The notes beneath the pieces were generated by a model. That model was not told the origin of the DNA, searched no databases, and saw nothing but the letters and a program-made list of their open reading frames with translations. 64,000 bases of DNA from Persicobacter psychrovividus (GTDB lineage: Bacteria > Bacteroidota > Bacteroidia > Cytophagales > Cyclobacteriaceae): the NCBI RefSeq assembly GCF_036492425.1, contig NZ_AP025292.1, forward strand, positions 744,001 through 808,000, read 5' to 3'. The number at the start of each line of letters is the position of its first letter. The first letter of the stretch is position 1. Shown in pieces: positions 9,035-17,195 of this stretch. The position numbers and the translations under genes were made by a program.

Positions 9035-9286
9035 GGGGTCATTTTTTGGTGAACAAATTGTTTGTCAGTATAAAGATACAGCCTAATGCTACAATCGGTA
9101 AATCTGTGGATTAAAATATAAGGTAACTTTTGAGGGTTTAGGTATTAATTCCCTGCGATGCTGGCAGCTGTGGCGTAAAATGAACGGCAGAGCGGGTACA
9201 GGGAGGAATCGGTAAGTCTTTAAGTGTCAATTTGGGAAAATTTCCGTAAGTTTGAGAACTTTTGAATCATTAAGGAATTTAGGAAT

Positions 9287-10270
9287 TTGGATATATCAGT
9301 CATTGTACCGCTTTTCAACGAAGAGGAATCGCTGCCAGAGTTGACCGCATGGATTGACCGTGTGATGAAAGCCAACAACTTTATCTACGAACTGATAATG
9401 GTAGATGATGGAAGTAAAGACCGATCTTGGGAGATCGTTAAGTCTTTGCGTGGGCAATATCCCGCTATTCAGGGAATTAAATTCAATCGAAACTATGGGA
9501 AATCTGCGGCCCTTAATCGTGGCTTTGCGGCTGCGCATGGCGAGGTGGTCATTACCATGGATGCCGATCTTCAGGATAGCCCCGATGAAATCCCTGGCCT
9601 GTACCGTAAAATCGTCGAAGAAGGCTTCGATTTGGTGTCTGGCTGGAAGGAAAAGCGCTATGACCCGATCTCCAAAACCATTCCGTCAAAATTCTTTAAT
9701 TATGTTACCCGAAAACTTTCGGGCATTCAGCTGAATGATTTTAATTGTGGACTGAAAGCCTACCGCCTCGAGGTGGTCAAGAGTGTGCAGGTGTATGGCG
9801 AGATGCACCGTTACATTCCTGTGCTGGCCAAATGGGCGGGCTTTTCCAATATTGGCGAGCAGGTTGTACAGCACCGTGCACGGAAGTACGGAGAAACCAA
9901 GTTTGGCCTTGAGCGGTTTGTTCATGGCTTCCTGGATTTGCTCTCAGTAACTTTTGTGTCGCGCTTCAAGAAAAAGCCAATGCACTTTTTTGGGGTCTTT
10001 GGTACGCTCAGCTTTATGATGGGTTTTTTCACCACGCTCTACCTGATCTTCAATAAAATTTATTGCCTGTATCAGCATATGCCCGTCCGCGAGATCGTCG
10101 ATCAGCCTTTGTTTTATATTGCATTGGTTGCCGTAGTGATCGGTATGCAGTTGTTCCTCGCAGGATTTATTTCTGAGTTACTCGTGATGAAAAATGATCA
10201 TTCCAACGATTATTTGGTTGCTGATGTGATTGAAAATGAGGTCACCACTGAAGGCCCCGTTGAAGGTTAA
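9287..10270 (+). CDS. GT2 glycosyltransferase with two C-terminal membrane helices (DPM/GtrB-like)
   Basis: Membrane-bound family 2 glycosyltransferase of 327 aa, of the type that moves a sugar from a nucleotide donor to a polyprenyl phosphate. It starts with the nucleotide-binding IVPLFNEEESLPEL strand; the metal-binding acidic motif is DADLQD (about residues 91-96). Two C-terminal hydrophobic helices follow (about 230-255 and 270-295), as in GtrB and dolichol-phosphate mannose synthase relatives. The start is TTG at 9287, immediately before the first strand. A second GT2 gene follows after 26 bases, suggesting an operon for a surface glycan. The sugar and acceptor cannot be told from the sequence. 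Confidence 0.88.
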   Translation: MDISVIVPLFNEEESLPELTAWIDRVMKANNFIYELIMVDDGSKDRSWEIVKSLRGQYPAIQGIKFNRNYGKSAALNRGFAAAHGEVVITMDADLQDSPDEIPGLYRKIVEEGFDLVSGWKEKRYDPISKTIPSKFFNYVTRKLSGIQLNDFNCGLKAYRLEVVKSVQVYGEMHRYIPVLAKWAGFSNIGEQVVQHRARKYGETKFGLERFVHGFLDLLSVTFVSRFKKKPMHFFGVFGTLSFMMGFFTTLYLIFNKIYCLYQHMPVREIVDQPLFYIALVAVVIGMQLFLAGFISELLVMKNDHSNDYLVADVIENEVTTEGPVEG

Positions 10271-10296
10271 TTTAATATTTTCGTCGTTAAAGAACC

Positions 10297-11274
10297 ATGA
10301 ATACGTTTTTTTCGATTATCGTTCCCGTGTATAATCGTCCGGAGGAGATTACAGAATTTCTGAATAGTTTGCTCACGCAGACTTACCACGATTTTGAGGT
10401 CATTATTGTGGAGGATGGTTCTACGGAGGATTGTAAAGCGATTGCGGAGCAATTTGCCGACCGCCTGCAACTTCAGTATTTTTACAAAGAAAATACAGGG
10501 CAGGGGCCGAGTCGTAACTTGGGTTTCTCCAAAGCAAAGGGCGATTTCTTCCTGGTCTTTGATAGTGATGTTATTCTGCCCAAAACTTATCTCAGTACGG
10601 TAGATGCCGAGCTGAAAATCCGTAAACTTGATGCTTTCGGTGGACCCGATGCCGCACACCCAGGATTTAACAGCCTGCAAAAAGCAACGACTTACGCCAT
10701 GACCTCCTTTTTTACCACTGGTGGCATACGTGGCGGAAGTAAGGCCGATGAGAAATTTCAGCCGCGCAGTTTCAATATGGGGATGAGCAGAAAGGTGTAT
10801 GAAGCGACCCACGGTTTTCATCTGGATCGTTTGAGTGAAGATATTGAACTTTCGATTCGTATGCGTAATCTGGGTTTTAAAGTCGGCTTAATTCCCGAAG
10901 CATGGGTGTACCATAAACGCCGCACTTCCCTTCGGCAGTTTTTCAAACAGGTGTTTTCTTTTGGGCATGGCCGATGGATACTCAGCGGTATTCACCATGG
11001 GCAATTAAAGGCCATTCATTGCTTTCCTTCTGTTTTTGTGCTTGGGCTGATTTTTACCTTCACCTCATTTCTGTGGAGCATTCCATTGGGGAGCTTCTGC
11101 CTGTCGGTATTGTTGCTGTGGTATTTTGCGATTTTGCTGGATGCCTCCCAAAAAAACAATAGCCTGACGGTCGGCTTGCTCAGTATGGTTACTTCAACAA
11201 TCCAACTTTCAGGCTATGGCTTGGGCTTCCTTCGCGGTGGCTTCCGAAAGCTCCTGGGCATGAAAATCTATTAA
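10297..11274 (+). CDS. GT2 family glycosyltransferase
   Basis: A 325-aa family 2 glycosyltransferase. The N terminus FSIIVPVYNRPEEITEFLNS is the GT-A nucleotide-binding strand, the metal motif is DSDV (about residue 89), and SRKVYEATHGFHLDRLSEDIELSIRM carries the typical C-terminal ED acidic pair. Two hydrophobic helices near the end (about 245-290) suggest membrane attachment. It lies 26 bases after the DPM-like gene and is probably in the same operon. Its stop codon overlaps the stop of the convergent methyltransferase gene by 4 bases, and no terminator lies between them. Confidence 0.87.
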   Translation: MNTFFSIIVPVYNRPEEITEFLNSLLTQTYHDFEVIIVEDGSTEDCKAIAEQFADRLQLQYFYKENTGQGPSRNLGFSKAKGDFFLVFDSDVILPKTYLSTVDAELKIRKLDAFGGPDAAHPGFNSLQKATTYAMTSFFTTGGIRGGSKADEKFQPRSFNMGMSRKVYEATHGFHLDRLSEDIELSIRMRNLGFKVGLIPEAWVYHKRRTSLRQFFKQVFSFGHGRWILSGIHHGQLKAIHCFPSVFVLGLIFTFTSFLWSIPLGSFCLSVLLLWYFAILLDASQKNNSLTVGLLSMVTSTIQLSGYGLGFLRGGFRKLLGMKIY

Positions 11275-12038
11275 TTCTTTCGGCAGAAATAAACAATTTC
11301 TTCAGCAGGAAAGCCGTATTTTCGGACTTCCTCTTCAGGCAAACGCTGAACGAACGTGTCTTCGAGAACATCGAAACCAGCCTTTTTCAAACGCTGGCCA
11401 TAATCCCTGCCAAACAGGCGTACGTGGTCCGTTTGTCCGTAGGCATCCTCTCTTGCCTGTGGGCTCGTAATGCTTGGGTCCTCAAAAGTATGTTCGAGGC
11501 TCATGTCCTGTGGCGACTGCAAAATGGCAAAGCCTCCTTTTTTCAGGACACGGAAAATTTCCGACATCGCCTGGTGGTCATCTTCCACATGTTCCATAAC
11601 ATGATTGCAGAATACGGCATCAAAGTGATGGTCCTCAAAAGGGATCTGATGAACATCCATCTTCACTTTTGCCAAAGGCGACTCGAGGTCTCCCGTGATG
11701 TATTCCAAATTGCGCATTTTTTCAAATCGCTTGATGAAGCAGAGCTCAGGCGCAATATGCAATACCTTTTTTGGGGCAGTAAAGAAATCGGTTTTGTCTT
11801 CGAGGTATCGCCACATCAGGCGGTGACGCTCAAGGGTCAGGCAGTTGGGGCATAGGGCATTGGCCCTCGGAGGGGTTCGGCCGTAAGGTAAAAATTCCCG
11901 ATATTCATGATCGCACACATTACAGTGAACGCCATGTCCACGGTAGAATAAACCCAGAAATTTTGCACCAAAATGGGCAAAGTGTTGGAGGTATTTTCTT
12001 GGAATATGTTTGATGACAAAACTGATGAGTTTCTTCAT
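11271..12038 (-). CDS. Class I SAM-dependent methyltransferase with N-terminal zinc ribbon
   Basis: A 255-aa protein. A Cys-x2-Cys ... Cys-x2-Cys ribbon lies at about residues 39-70 (HCNVCDHEY and ALCPNCLTLERHR). A Methyltransf_11-type Rossmann domain follows, with VLHIAPE as a variant of the SAM-binding loop, then DVHQIPF, FDAVFCNHVMEHV and LKKGGFAIL. Similar ribbon-plus-methyltransferase proteins are common in glycan clusters. ATG 12038 is preferred; ATG 12095 would add 19 residues without clear homology. A good promoter (12113-12142) lies upstream. Its 3' end overlaps the glycosyltransferase gene by 4 bases, so the genes are convergent rather than co-transcribed. The substrate is unknown. 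Confidence 0.83.
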   Translation of the reverse strand: MKKLISFVIKHIPRKYLQHFAHFGAKFLGLFYRGHGVHCNVCDHEYREFLPYGRTPPRANALCPNCLTLERHRLMWRYLEDKTDFFTAPKKVLHIAPELCFIKRFEKMRNLEYITGDLESPLAKVKMDVHQIPFEDHHFDAVFCNHVMEHVEDDHQAMSEIFRVLKKGGFAILQSPQDMSLEHTFEDPSITSPQAREDAYGQTDHVRLFGRDYGQRLKKAGFDVLEDTFVQRLPEEEVRKYGFPAEEIVYFCRKN

Positions 12039-12112
12039 TGTCTGAGCGAAATTGTTGGCGCTTGAAAAATTGTTTACGGTGCCAAAACTGATCAATCAGT
12101 GAGCACGAAAGG

Positions 12113-12142
12113 CAAATATAGCCAAGATTTTCATTTCCTCAA
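12113..12142 (-). promoter_or_regulatory. Bacteroidota-type promoter for the methyltransferase
   Basis: On the minus strand TTG (12142-12140), 19 bases, then TATATTTG (12120-12113) match the Bacteroidota -33/-7 consensus. Transcription would begin near 12106, about 68 bases before ATG 12038. Confidence 0.55.
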
Positions 12143-12248
12143 TTTACATTTGGGCCTCGCCCTGAGATAAAGTCTGTTAAACTTTAATTTTTGCCCAAAT
12201 TTTAAGAGTTTTAGCTTTAGTGGCATCAATTCCTCTCCTAATCTAAAT

Positions 12249-12659
12249 ATGCGGTATCTTTTATTTTTTCTACTGATCATTTTCCTTTTCGCCCCTGCGC
12301 AGGTATGGGCGCAGACGAAGGCCTCAAGAACCAGTGCTACCGAGGCACAGTCGAGTAAATATTTAGCGAAAAAACATCGATCAAAGCAAAATCAATACTC
12401 GTATATCATCAAGAAGAACAGCAAGAAAACACTCTATGGAAACCCTTGTTTTACGCAGGCTACTCACAATATGGGCTTTGAATATTTGATTATGCCCAAA
12501 GGTAGAAAGCCTTATAAAAACGAATGGCAGCGGTTTTGGCAGAATTTTGGCGTGAAAACCAAGCTGTTTTTTACCCGTGGCCCATGGTGGAAACTCAAGC
12601 TGAATAAGCAGTTTAAGGAGTGCCAGATACAAACAGGGGACTACAACCCAGGAATATAA
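12249..12659 (+). CDS. Small secreted basic protein of unknown function
   Basis: A 136-aa protein with a clear signal peptide (about residues 1-22, ending VWAQ). The mature chain is rich in Lys and Arg, with patches such as KYLAKKHRSKQNQ and KKNSKKTLYG, two Cys residues and a Trp-rich stretch (GPWWKLKL). I do not recognise the family. It lies 25 bases before the MbnP lipoprotein gene and in the same direction, so it may belong to the same transcript. A high positive charge might suit binding to nucleic acid, lipid A or an acidic partner, but the sequence gives no direct support for any of these. Confidence 0.7.
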   Translation: MRYLLFFLLIIFLFAPAQVWAQTKASRTSATEAQSSKYLAKKHRSKQNQYSYIIKKNSKKTLYGNPCFTQATHNMGFEYLIMPKGRKPYKNEWQRFWQNFGVKTKLFFTRGPWWKLKLNKQFKECQIQTGDYNPGI

Positions 12660-12683
12660 TTTTTGATATTTTACCATCTCGAT

Positions 12684-13421
12684 ATGAAAAAGCTAATTTT
12701 TTCGCTTATCGTCCTGACATTTTTTGTTTCCTGCAAGAAAGAAAGTCTGGACATGCAGTCGTTGAAGCTGAACATTCAACACCAGGTGGGCGATGAGCCA
12801 CTAAAGCTGAATCAGTACCTGTACACCAACCGTAGTGGAGAAAAATTTGAAGTAACCAAGCTCAACTATTATATCAGTGAAATACAGCTTTTAAAAGATG
12901 AAAAGGTCATTTTTGTGAAAGACAGCCTGTGGTACACCTCTCTTTCGGGTGCGCAGACCGATCAGCAGATTAGTCTGCCAGAAGCACCCGTGGGACGCTT
13001 CGATGCGGTGCAGTTTACTTTCGGATTACCTGACCAGTGGAATGCGGAAGATAAGGTTCCTTTGGATCAGTTCAGGGCGATGGTGTGGCCTGCCCATATG
13101 GGTGGTGGACTTCATTTTATGAAATTTGAAGGGAATTATTTCAAGGCACCACAGGGAGAGGAAGAGGCCAATGGTTTTGCCATTCACAGTGGTAATTTAT
13201 TGAAGGATGGCGTTGTTCACGATCATTTTTTTACCGTTCATGTGCCGATTGCTTCCTCAACAGAGGCAACCAGGGAGGTGAATTTAGTATTCGATGTGTC
13301 GAAATGGGTAGATCAGCCAGCACAAGCCTACCCATTTGCGGAATTGTCAGGTATTATGGGGAGCGTAGAAAAGCAAGCCATATTGGTGAAGCATGGTCCG
13401 ACCGCATGGCGTGAAAAATAG
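12684..13421 (+). CDS. MbnP-family copper-binding lipoprotein
   Basis: A 245-aa lipoprotein. From ATG 12684 a signal peptide ends at the lipobox TFFVSC, with Cys17 as the lipidation site; an upstream in-frame ATG at 12663 would add 7 residues. The MbnP pattern is clear: ISEIQLLKDEK, then FTFGLPDQWN, the VWPAHMGGGLHFMKFEG core and a late DVSKW strand. In the family, a Trp is oxidised to kynurenine by the di-heme partner MbnH to create a copper site. Trp residues are present in QWN and VWP, though which one would be modified is not known here. The gene for a di-heme peroxidase-like partner follows after 7 bases, matching the known MbnP/MbnH pairing. Confidence 0.85.
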   Translation: MKKLIFSLIVLTFFVSCKKESLDMQSLKLNIQHQVGDEPLKLNQYLYTNRSGEKFEVTKLNYYISEIQLLKDEKVIFVKDSLWYTSLSGAQTDQQISLPEAPVGRFDAVQFTFGLPDQWNAEDKVPLDQFRAMVWPAHMGGGLHFMKFEGNYFKAPQGEEEANGFAIHSGNLLKDGVVHDHFFTVHVPIASSTEATREVNLVFDVSKWVDQPAQAYPFAELSGIMGSVEKQAILVKHGPTAWREK

Positions 13422-13428
13422 TAAGCAG

Positions 13429-14454
13429 ATGAGAAAATATACATTTTTGTTGATTGCACTGACCGCCATGGCATTTTCGTGTGTGTGGCAAAAAGAGCCT
13501 GCACAGGAAAACGTAGCGACACCCTACGCATTGGAAGCGCCTGCAAAATTTCCCAAAATCAGTATCCCTGAAGATAATCCGATGACGGTGGAAGGCGTGG
13601 CAATGGGGCGAAGAATTTACTACGACAGGTCATTGAATACCCAAAAGGTGGGGGTGGCCTGTAGCGATTGCCATCAGCAAAAAGCAGGATTTAGCAGTCC
13701 TGGTGAAAAAGGGCAGTTGGCAATTATGCCTCATGTAAACTTGGCTTATGAGACCTCCTTTTTATGGAATGGCGCAGAACAGGGGATTCTCGAGGATGTG
13801 ATGCTCTTCGAGATTAAAGATTTTTTTGCCGCAGACCTGAGCTATGTTAATGCCGATGCGGAATATAAGCGATTGGCCAAAGTCGCCTTTGGGAAAGATG
13901 ATATTGATTATCAGACGATGGCTTATGCTCTGGCGCAATTTTCAAGAACGCAGCTGAGTGGTAACTCAAAATTCGATCAGTACAATCGGGGCGAAATTCA
14001 GCTTTCTGAACAGGAAAAACGGGGGCTTGAGCTTTTCTTCAGTGAAGATGGCGACTGTTTTCACTGCCATAGCACGGTGCTGTTTTCTGATAGTGATTTT
14101 CATAATATTGGCTTGGACAGCACCTTCAATTTAGGGAATGCTGGGCGGTATGTTATTTCTCAGGACTCCGTTGATATCGGTAAATTCAAAACCCCAAGCT
14201 TGCGTAATATTGCCGTTTCTGCTCCTTATATGCACGATAACCGCTTTGAAACCCTGGAGCAGGTGGTTGATTTTTATGCCGAAGGTGTTCATTTTACCAA
14301 GTACACCGACCCTTTAATGAAGCATGAGGGAGGGATTAATCTCAACCAACAACAAAGGGTGGATTTGATCGCTTTCCTGAACACACTGACCGACGAAAGT
14401 TATCTTTCGAATGAGGAACTTTCGAACCCCTTCAATACGAATGAAAAAAATTAA
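13429..14454 (+). CDS. Di-heme cytochrome c peroxidase/MauG family lipoprotein (MbnH-like)
   Basis: A 341-aa exported di-heme protein. From ATG 13429 a signal peptide leads to a possible lipid-modified Cys18 (MAFSC). Two c-heme sites are visible, CSDCH (residues 78-82) and CFHCH (210-214). The C-terminal block FKTPSLRNIAVSAPYMHDNR followed by ETLEQVVDFY is typical of the CCP/MauG superfamily. True peroxidases reduce hydrogen peroxide; MauG and MbnH relatives instead oxidise protein Trp residues. The MbnP gene 7 bases upstream favours the MbnH role, but this is inference. The frame from 13393 starts inside MbnP and lacks a signal peptide, so it is rejected. Confidence 0.87.
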   Translation: MRKYTFLLIALTAMAFSCVWQKEPAQENVATPYALEAPAKFPKISIPEDNPMTVEGVAMGRRIYYDRSLNTQKVGVACSDCHQQKAGFSSPGEKGQLAIMPHVNLAYETSFLWNGAEQGILEDVMLFEIKDFFAADLSYVNADAEYKRLAKVAFGKDDIDYQTMAYALAQFSRTQLSGNSKFDQYNRGEIQLSEQEKRGLELFFSEDGDCFHCHSTVLFSDSDFHNIGLDSTFNLGNAGRYVISQDSVDIGKFKTPSLRNIAVSAPYMHDNRFETLEQVVDFYAEGVHFTKYTDPLMKHEGGINLNQQQRVDLIAFLNTLTDESYLSNEELSNPFNTNEKN

Positions 14455-14534
14455 CAATTTTCTCAACGCTATCCTTATCTTTGCCCTTAAATTCAGCCAT
14501 TTGAGGCATTTTTAGAAAGAAAGCGTTCGTTAAG

Positions 14535-16967
14535 GTGTTAAAGAAATTTTGGAATAAGTCCCACTTTGGGAAAGTAGTGATTGTCGGGCTGGCAGCAGCT
14601 TTGGCTGGTGTCATTTTTATTGTAGGTTTTGTGTTGTCCATAAAAATGGGCGCCTTTGGGGATTTGCCCACAGCAGCAGACCTCAAAAAAATTGAGAATA
14701 ATCAGGCGGCATTGGTGTACAGTGCCGACGGAAAAATATTGGGGAAATACTTCGTTCAAGAGCGTACCAATATCAAATATAAAGATCTTTCCCCTGATCT
14801 GGTACATGCTTTGGTGGCCACGGAAGATGCCCGCTTTTTCGAGCATGATGGTGTGGATTACCGTGCCTGGGCGCGGGTTTTTGTCAAAACATTGCTTTTA
14901 GGTAATCGCTCCTCGGGTGGAGGCTCTACCCTGACGCAGCAACTGGCCAAAAACCTCTTTCCAAGAGCGGGAGGCAGCAAGCTGGATTTGGTGGCTTCAA
15001 AAATCAAGGAAGTCATTATTGCCCGCACGATCGAAGATCTTTACACCAAAGAGGAAATCATTAATCTTTACCTGAACACGGTGCCTTTTGGCGATAATAG
15101 CTATGGAATTCAGACGGCGAGCCGTAAATTCTTCAGTTGTGAGCCCAAAGACCTCAGCACCCAGGATGCCGCGGTGTTGATCGGCATGCTCAAGGCCAAT
15201 TATTATTATAACCCGAGGGTATTCCCTGACCACGCCTTCAAACGACGTAATATTGTGCTTTCGCAAATGCAGAAGTACAATTACCTTACATTGGCGCAGG
15301 AGGATTCTTTGCAACGCCTTCCCCTGAAAACCAAGTATCGTTCTTTTGGTCAAAATACGGGTATTGCCACTTATTTTAGGGAACAACTCAGAAGGGTGGT
15401 ACTGGCCAAACTCGACAGTATTAATGAGGGATTTCCCAAAGAGCAGCAATATGATCTCTACCGTGATGGGCTGAAAATTTATACGACCATTGATTCCCGC
15501 ATGCAAACACTGGCAGAAGAAGCCATGAAGGAGCATATGGTGAATTTACAAAAATCGTTCAATCAGCACTGGAAGGGGCGTACTCCATGGAAAGGGCACC
15601 CTGCCGTATTTGAACGTGCAAAAAGAAACAGCCAGCGCTATAAAAGCCTGTTGGCAGCCAAGGCAAGCCCTGAACAAATTGAGCAATCTTTTGCGACGCC
15701 AGTAAACATGGAAATCCTGACCGATGACTATGAGAAGAAGCTGGTGAAAATGAGCCCGAATGACTCGATCAAGCATTACCTGCATTTTCTGAATATGGGA
15801 ATGGTGGCCATGGAACCCCAGACGGGCGATATTAAAGTTTACATCGGTGGGGTAGATCATGAACACCTCAAAATTGACCATGCAAGCAAATATTATAAAA
15901 GACAGGTAGGTTCTACCCTCAAGCCGCTGGTTTATGCTACTGCCCTGGAGCAGGGGGCAAAAGCCTGTGATTACTATCCAGTGGCTAAGCAACATTACCT
16001 CAACGATGCCGAAAATGGCTGGCATGCGGTAAAGCCTGATGAAAATGGCGCATACCCTGAAGATACCTGGGCGCCAGGGAATGCTGATGGCAAATACGAT
16101 GGTTATTATTCAATGAAAGGCGCCCTGACCAACTCGGTCAATACGGTGTCGGTGCAGGTGGAACTGGAGGCAGGCCTGGACAATGTGGCGACCTACCTGA
16201 AGCGTTTTGGTATTTCGGGGATTGAAAAAATGGAAAATGATGAGGGGCAGATTCCTCCTTCCACGGTTTTAGGTACGCCACAGGTTTCTATTCAGGAGAT
16301 GGTTTCAGCTTACAGTGCGCTGGCCAATGGCGGCTATAAGGTAAGCCCTCGTTTTCTGACTAAAATTGTGGATGGGCAAGGCAATGTTCTTTATGAAAAT
16401 GAAGGCGCAGGCAGAGGCGATAGAATCATTAAGTCGGCTACGGATCATCAGATTTTAGCCATGATGAAATCGGTAGTCAATCAAGGAACGGGAAGCAGGT
16501 TAAGAAGAGTTTACGGGCTGAACAATGAGCTTGCAGGAAAAACAGGAACGACGCAGTCCAATACGGATGGCTGGTTTATGGGGGTGAGCCCTCGACTGGT
16601 GGTAGGGACCTGGGTAGGAAATGATGAGCCTGCAATTCGGTGGAGAAGCACCCGACTGGGACAGGGAGCCAATACAGCGCTGCCAATTTTCGGTAAGTTT
16701 ATGCAAAAGATGAACCGTACACCTGAATTTGCCCTGATCACCAAAGCGCAGTTCCCTGCCCTGACCAGCTATGAGGTGAAAGCCATGAATTGTGCCGACT
16801 GGGTGGAAGAGCTGCCGAATGATAATGTGGTCGACACCATCAAAGACCTCTTTAAAATTGACCCGATCAAGCAGCAGGAACGCAAAGAACGTCGGGAGGA
16901 AAAAGCCAAAACGCGCAAGAAGAAAAAGCGCAAAGGTTTCTTCAGGAAGCTGTTTGGCAAGGATTGA
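14535..16967 (+). CDS. Penicillin-binding protein 1A, bifunctional glycosyltransferase/transpeptidase
   Basis: Class A PBP of 810 aa that polymerises and cross-links peptidoglycan. An N-terminal membrane helix (about residues 13-36) precedes the GT51 domain, which carries the catalytic Glu97 in ATEDARFFEH and the GGGSTLTQQLAKNLF motif. The transpeptidase has the nucleophile Ser460 in the STLK motif and Lys669 in KTGTTQSNTDGW. The C terminus is a highly basic tail (RKERREEKAKTRKKKKRKGF). The start is GTG at 14535. A TATCTTTG -7-like box lies at 14476-14483 without an obvious -33 box, and a strong terminator follows. It is not linked to other wall-synthesis genes here; the rod-complex PBP2 is at 57.9 kb. 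Confidence 0.95.
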   Translation: MLKKFWNKSHFGKVVIVGLAAALAGVIFIVGFVLSIKMGAFGDLPTAADLKKIENNQAALVYSADGKILGKYFVQERTNIKYKDLSPDLVHALVATEDARFFEHDGVDYRAWARVFVKTLLLGNRSSGGGSTLTQQLAKNLFPRAGGSKLDLVASKIKEVIIARTIEDLYTKEEIINLYLNTVPFGDNSYGIQTASRKFFSCEPKDLSTQDAAVLIGMLKANYYYNPRVFPDHAFKRRNIVLSQMQKYNYLTLAQEDSLQRLPLKTKYRSFGQNTGIATYFREQLRRVVLAKLDSINEGFPKEQQYDLYRDGLKIYTTIDSRMQTLAEEAMKEHMVNLQKSFNQHWKGRTPWKGHPAVFERAKRNSQRYKSLLAAKASPEQIEQSFATPVNMEILTDDYEKKLVKMSPNDSIKHYLHFLNMGMVAMEPQTGDIKVYIGGVDHEHLKIDHASKYYKRQVGSTLKPLVYATALEQGAKACDYYPVAKQHYLNDAENGWHAVKPDENGAYPEDTWAPGNADGKYDGYYSMKGALTNSVNTVSVQVELEAGLDNVATYLKRFGISGIEKMENDEGQIPPSTVLGTPQVSIQEMVSAYSALANGGYKVSPRFLTKIVDGQGNVLYENEGAGRGDRIIKSATDHQILAMMKSVVNQGTGSRLRRVYGLNNELAGKTGTTQSNTDGWFMGVSPRLVVGTWVGNDEPAIRWRSTRLGQGANTALPIFGKFMQKMNRTPEFALITKAQFPALTSYEVKAMNCADWVEELPNDNVVDTIKDLFKIDPIKQQERKERREEKAKTRKKKKRKGFFRKLFGKD

Positions 16968-16969
16968 TA

Positions 16970-17011
16970 AAAAAAAGCGTCAGAAAAGAGATTTTTTCTG
17001 ACGCTTTTTTT
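16970..17011 (+). terminator. Intrinsic terminator after PBP1A
   Basis: A stem of AGCGTCAGAAAA with TTTTCTGACGCT is flanked by A and T runs, directly after the stop codon. Confidence 0.88.
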
Positions 17012-17195
17012 GTGAAAGATAAGAAGATCAGCGTGGCAAAACACTGATCTCCTGACTAAAATTTACCCCATAAAGTTAATTGGTGCAATTCTAAAGTATT
17101 GAATAACAGCCTTTAACTATAATGGTAAGACCTTCTTAATATCAATGAATTAATTGAATAATCAAATCAATCATCAGCTTTTTTAGGGTGGAGTT

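Noticed and set aside
9231-9254. TTTG and TAAGTTTG upstream of the first glycosyltransferase
   Set aside because: The spacing is 12 bases, far shorter than the 17-21 expected, so it is not called a promoter.
12149-12199. Inverted repeat TTTGGGC ... GCCCAAA before the small secreted protein
   Set aside because: Only 7 base pairs around a 37-base loop, likely by chance.
14997-15536. Long minus-strand frame opposite PBP1A
   Set aside because: Antisense shadow of a conserved gene; composition is unlike a real protein and no start context is evident.
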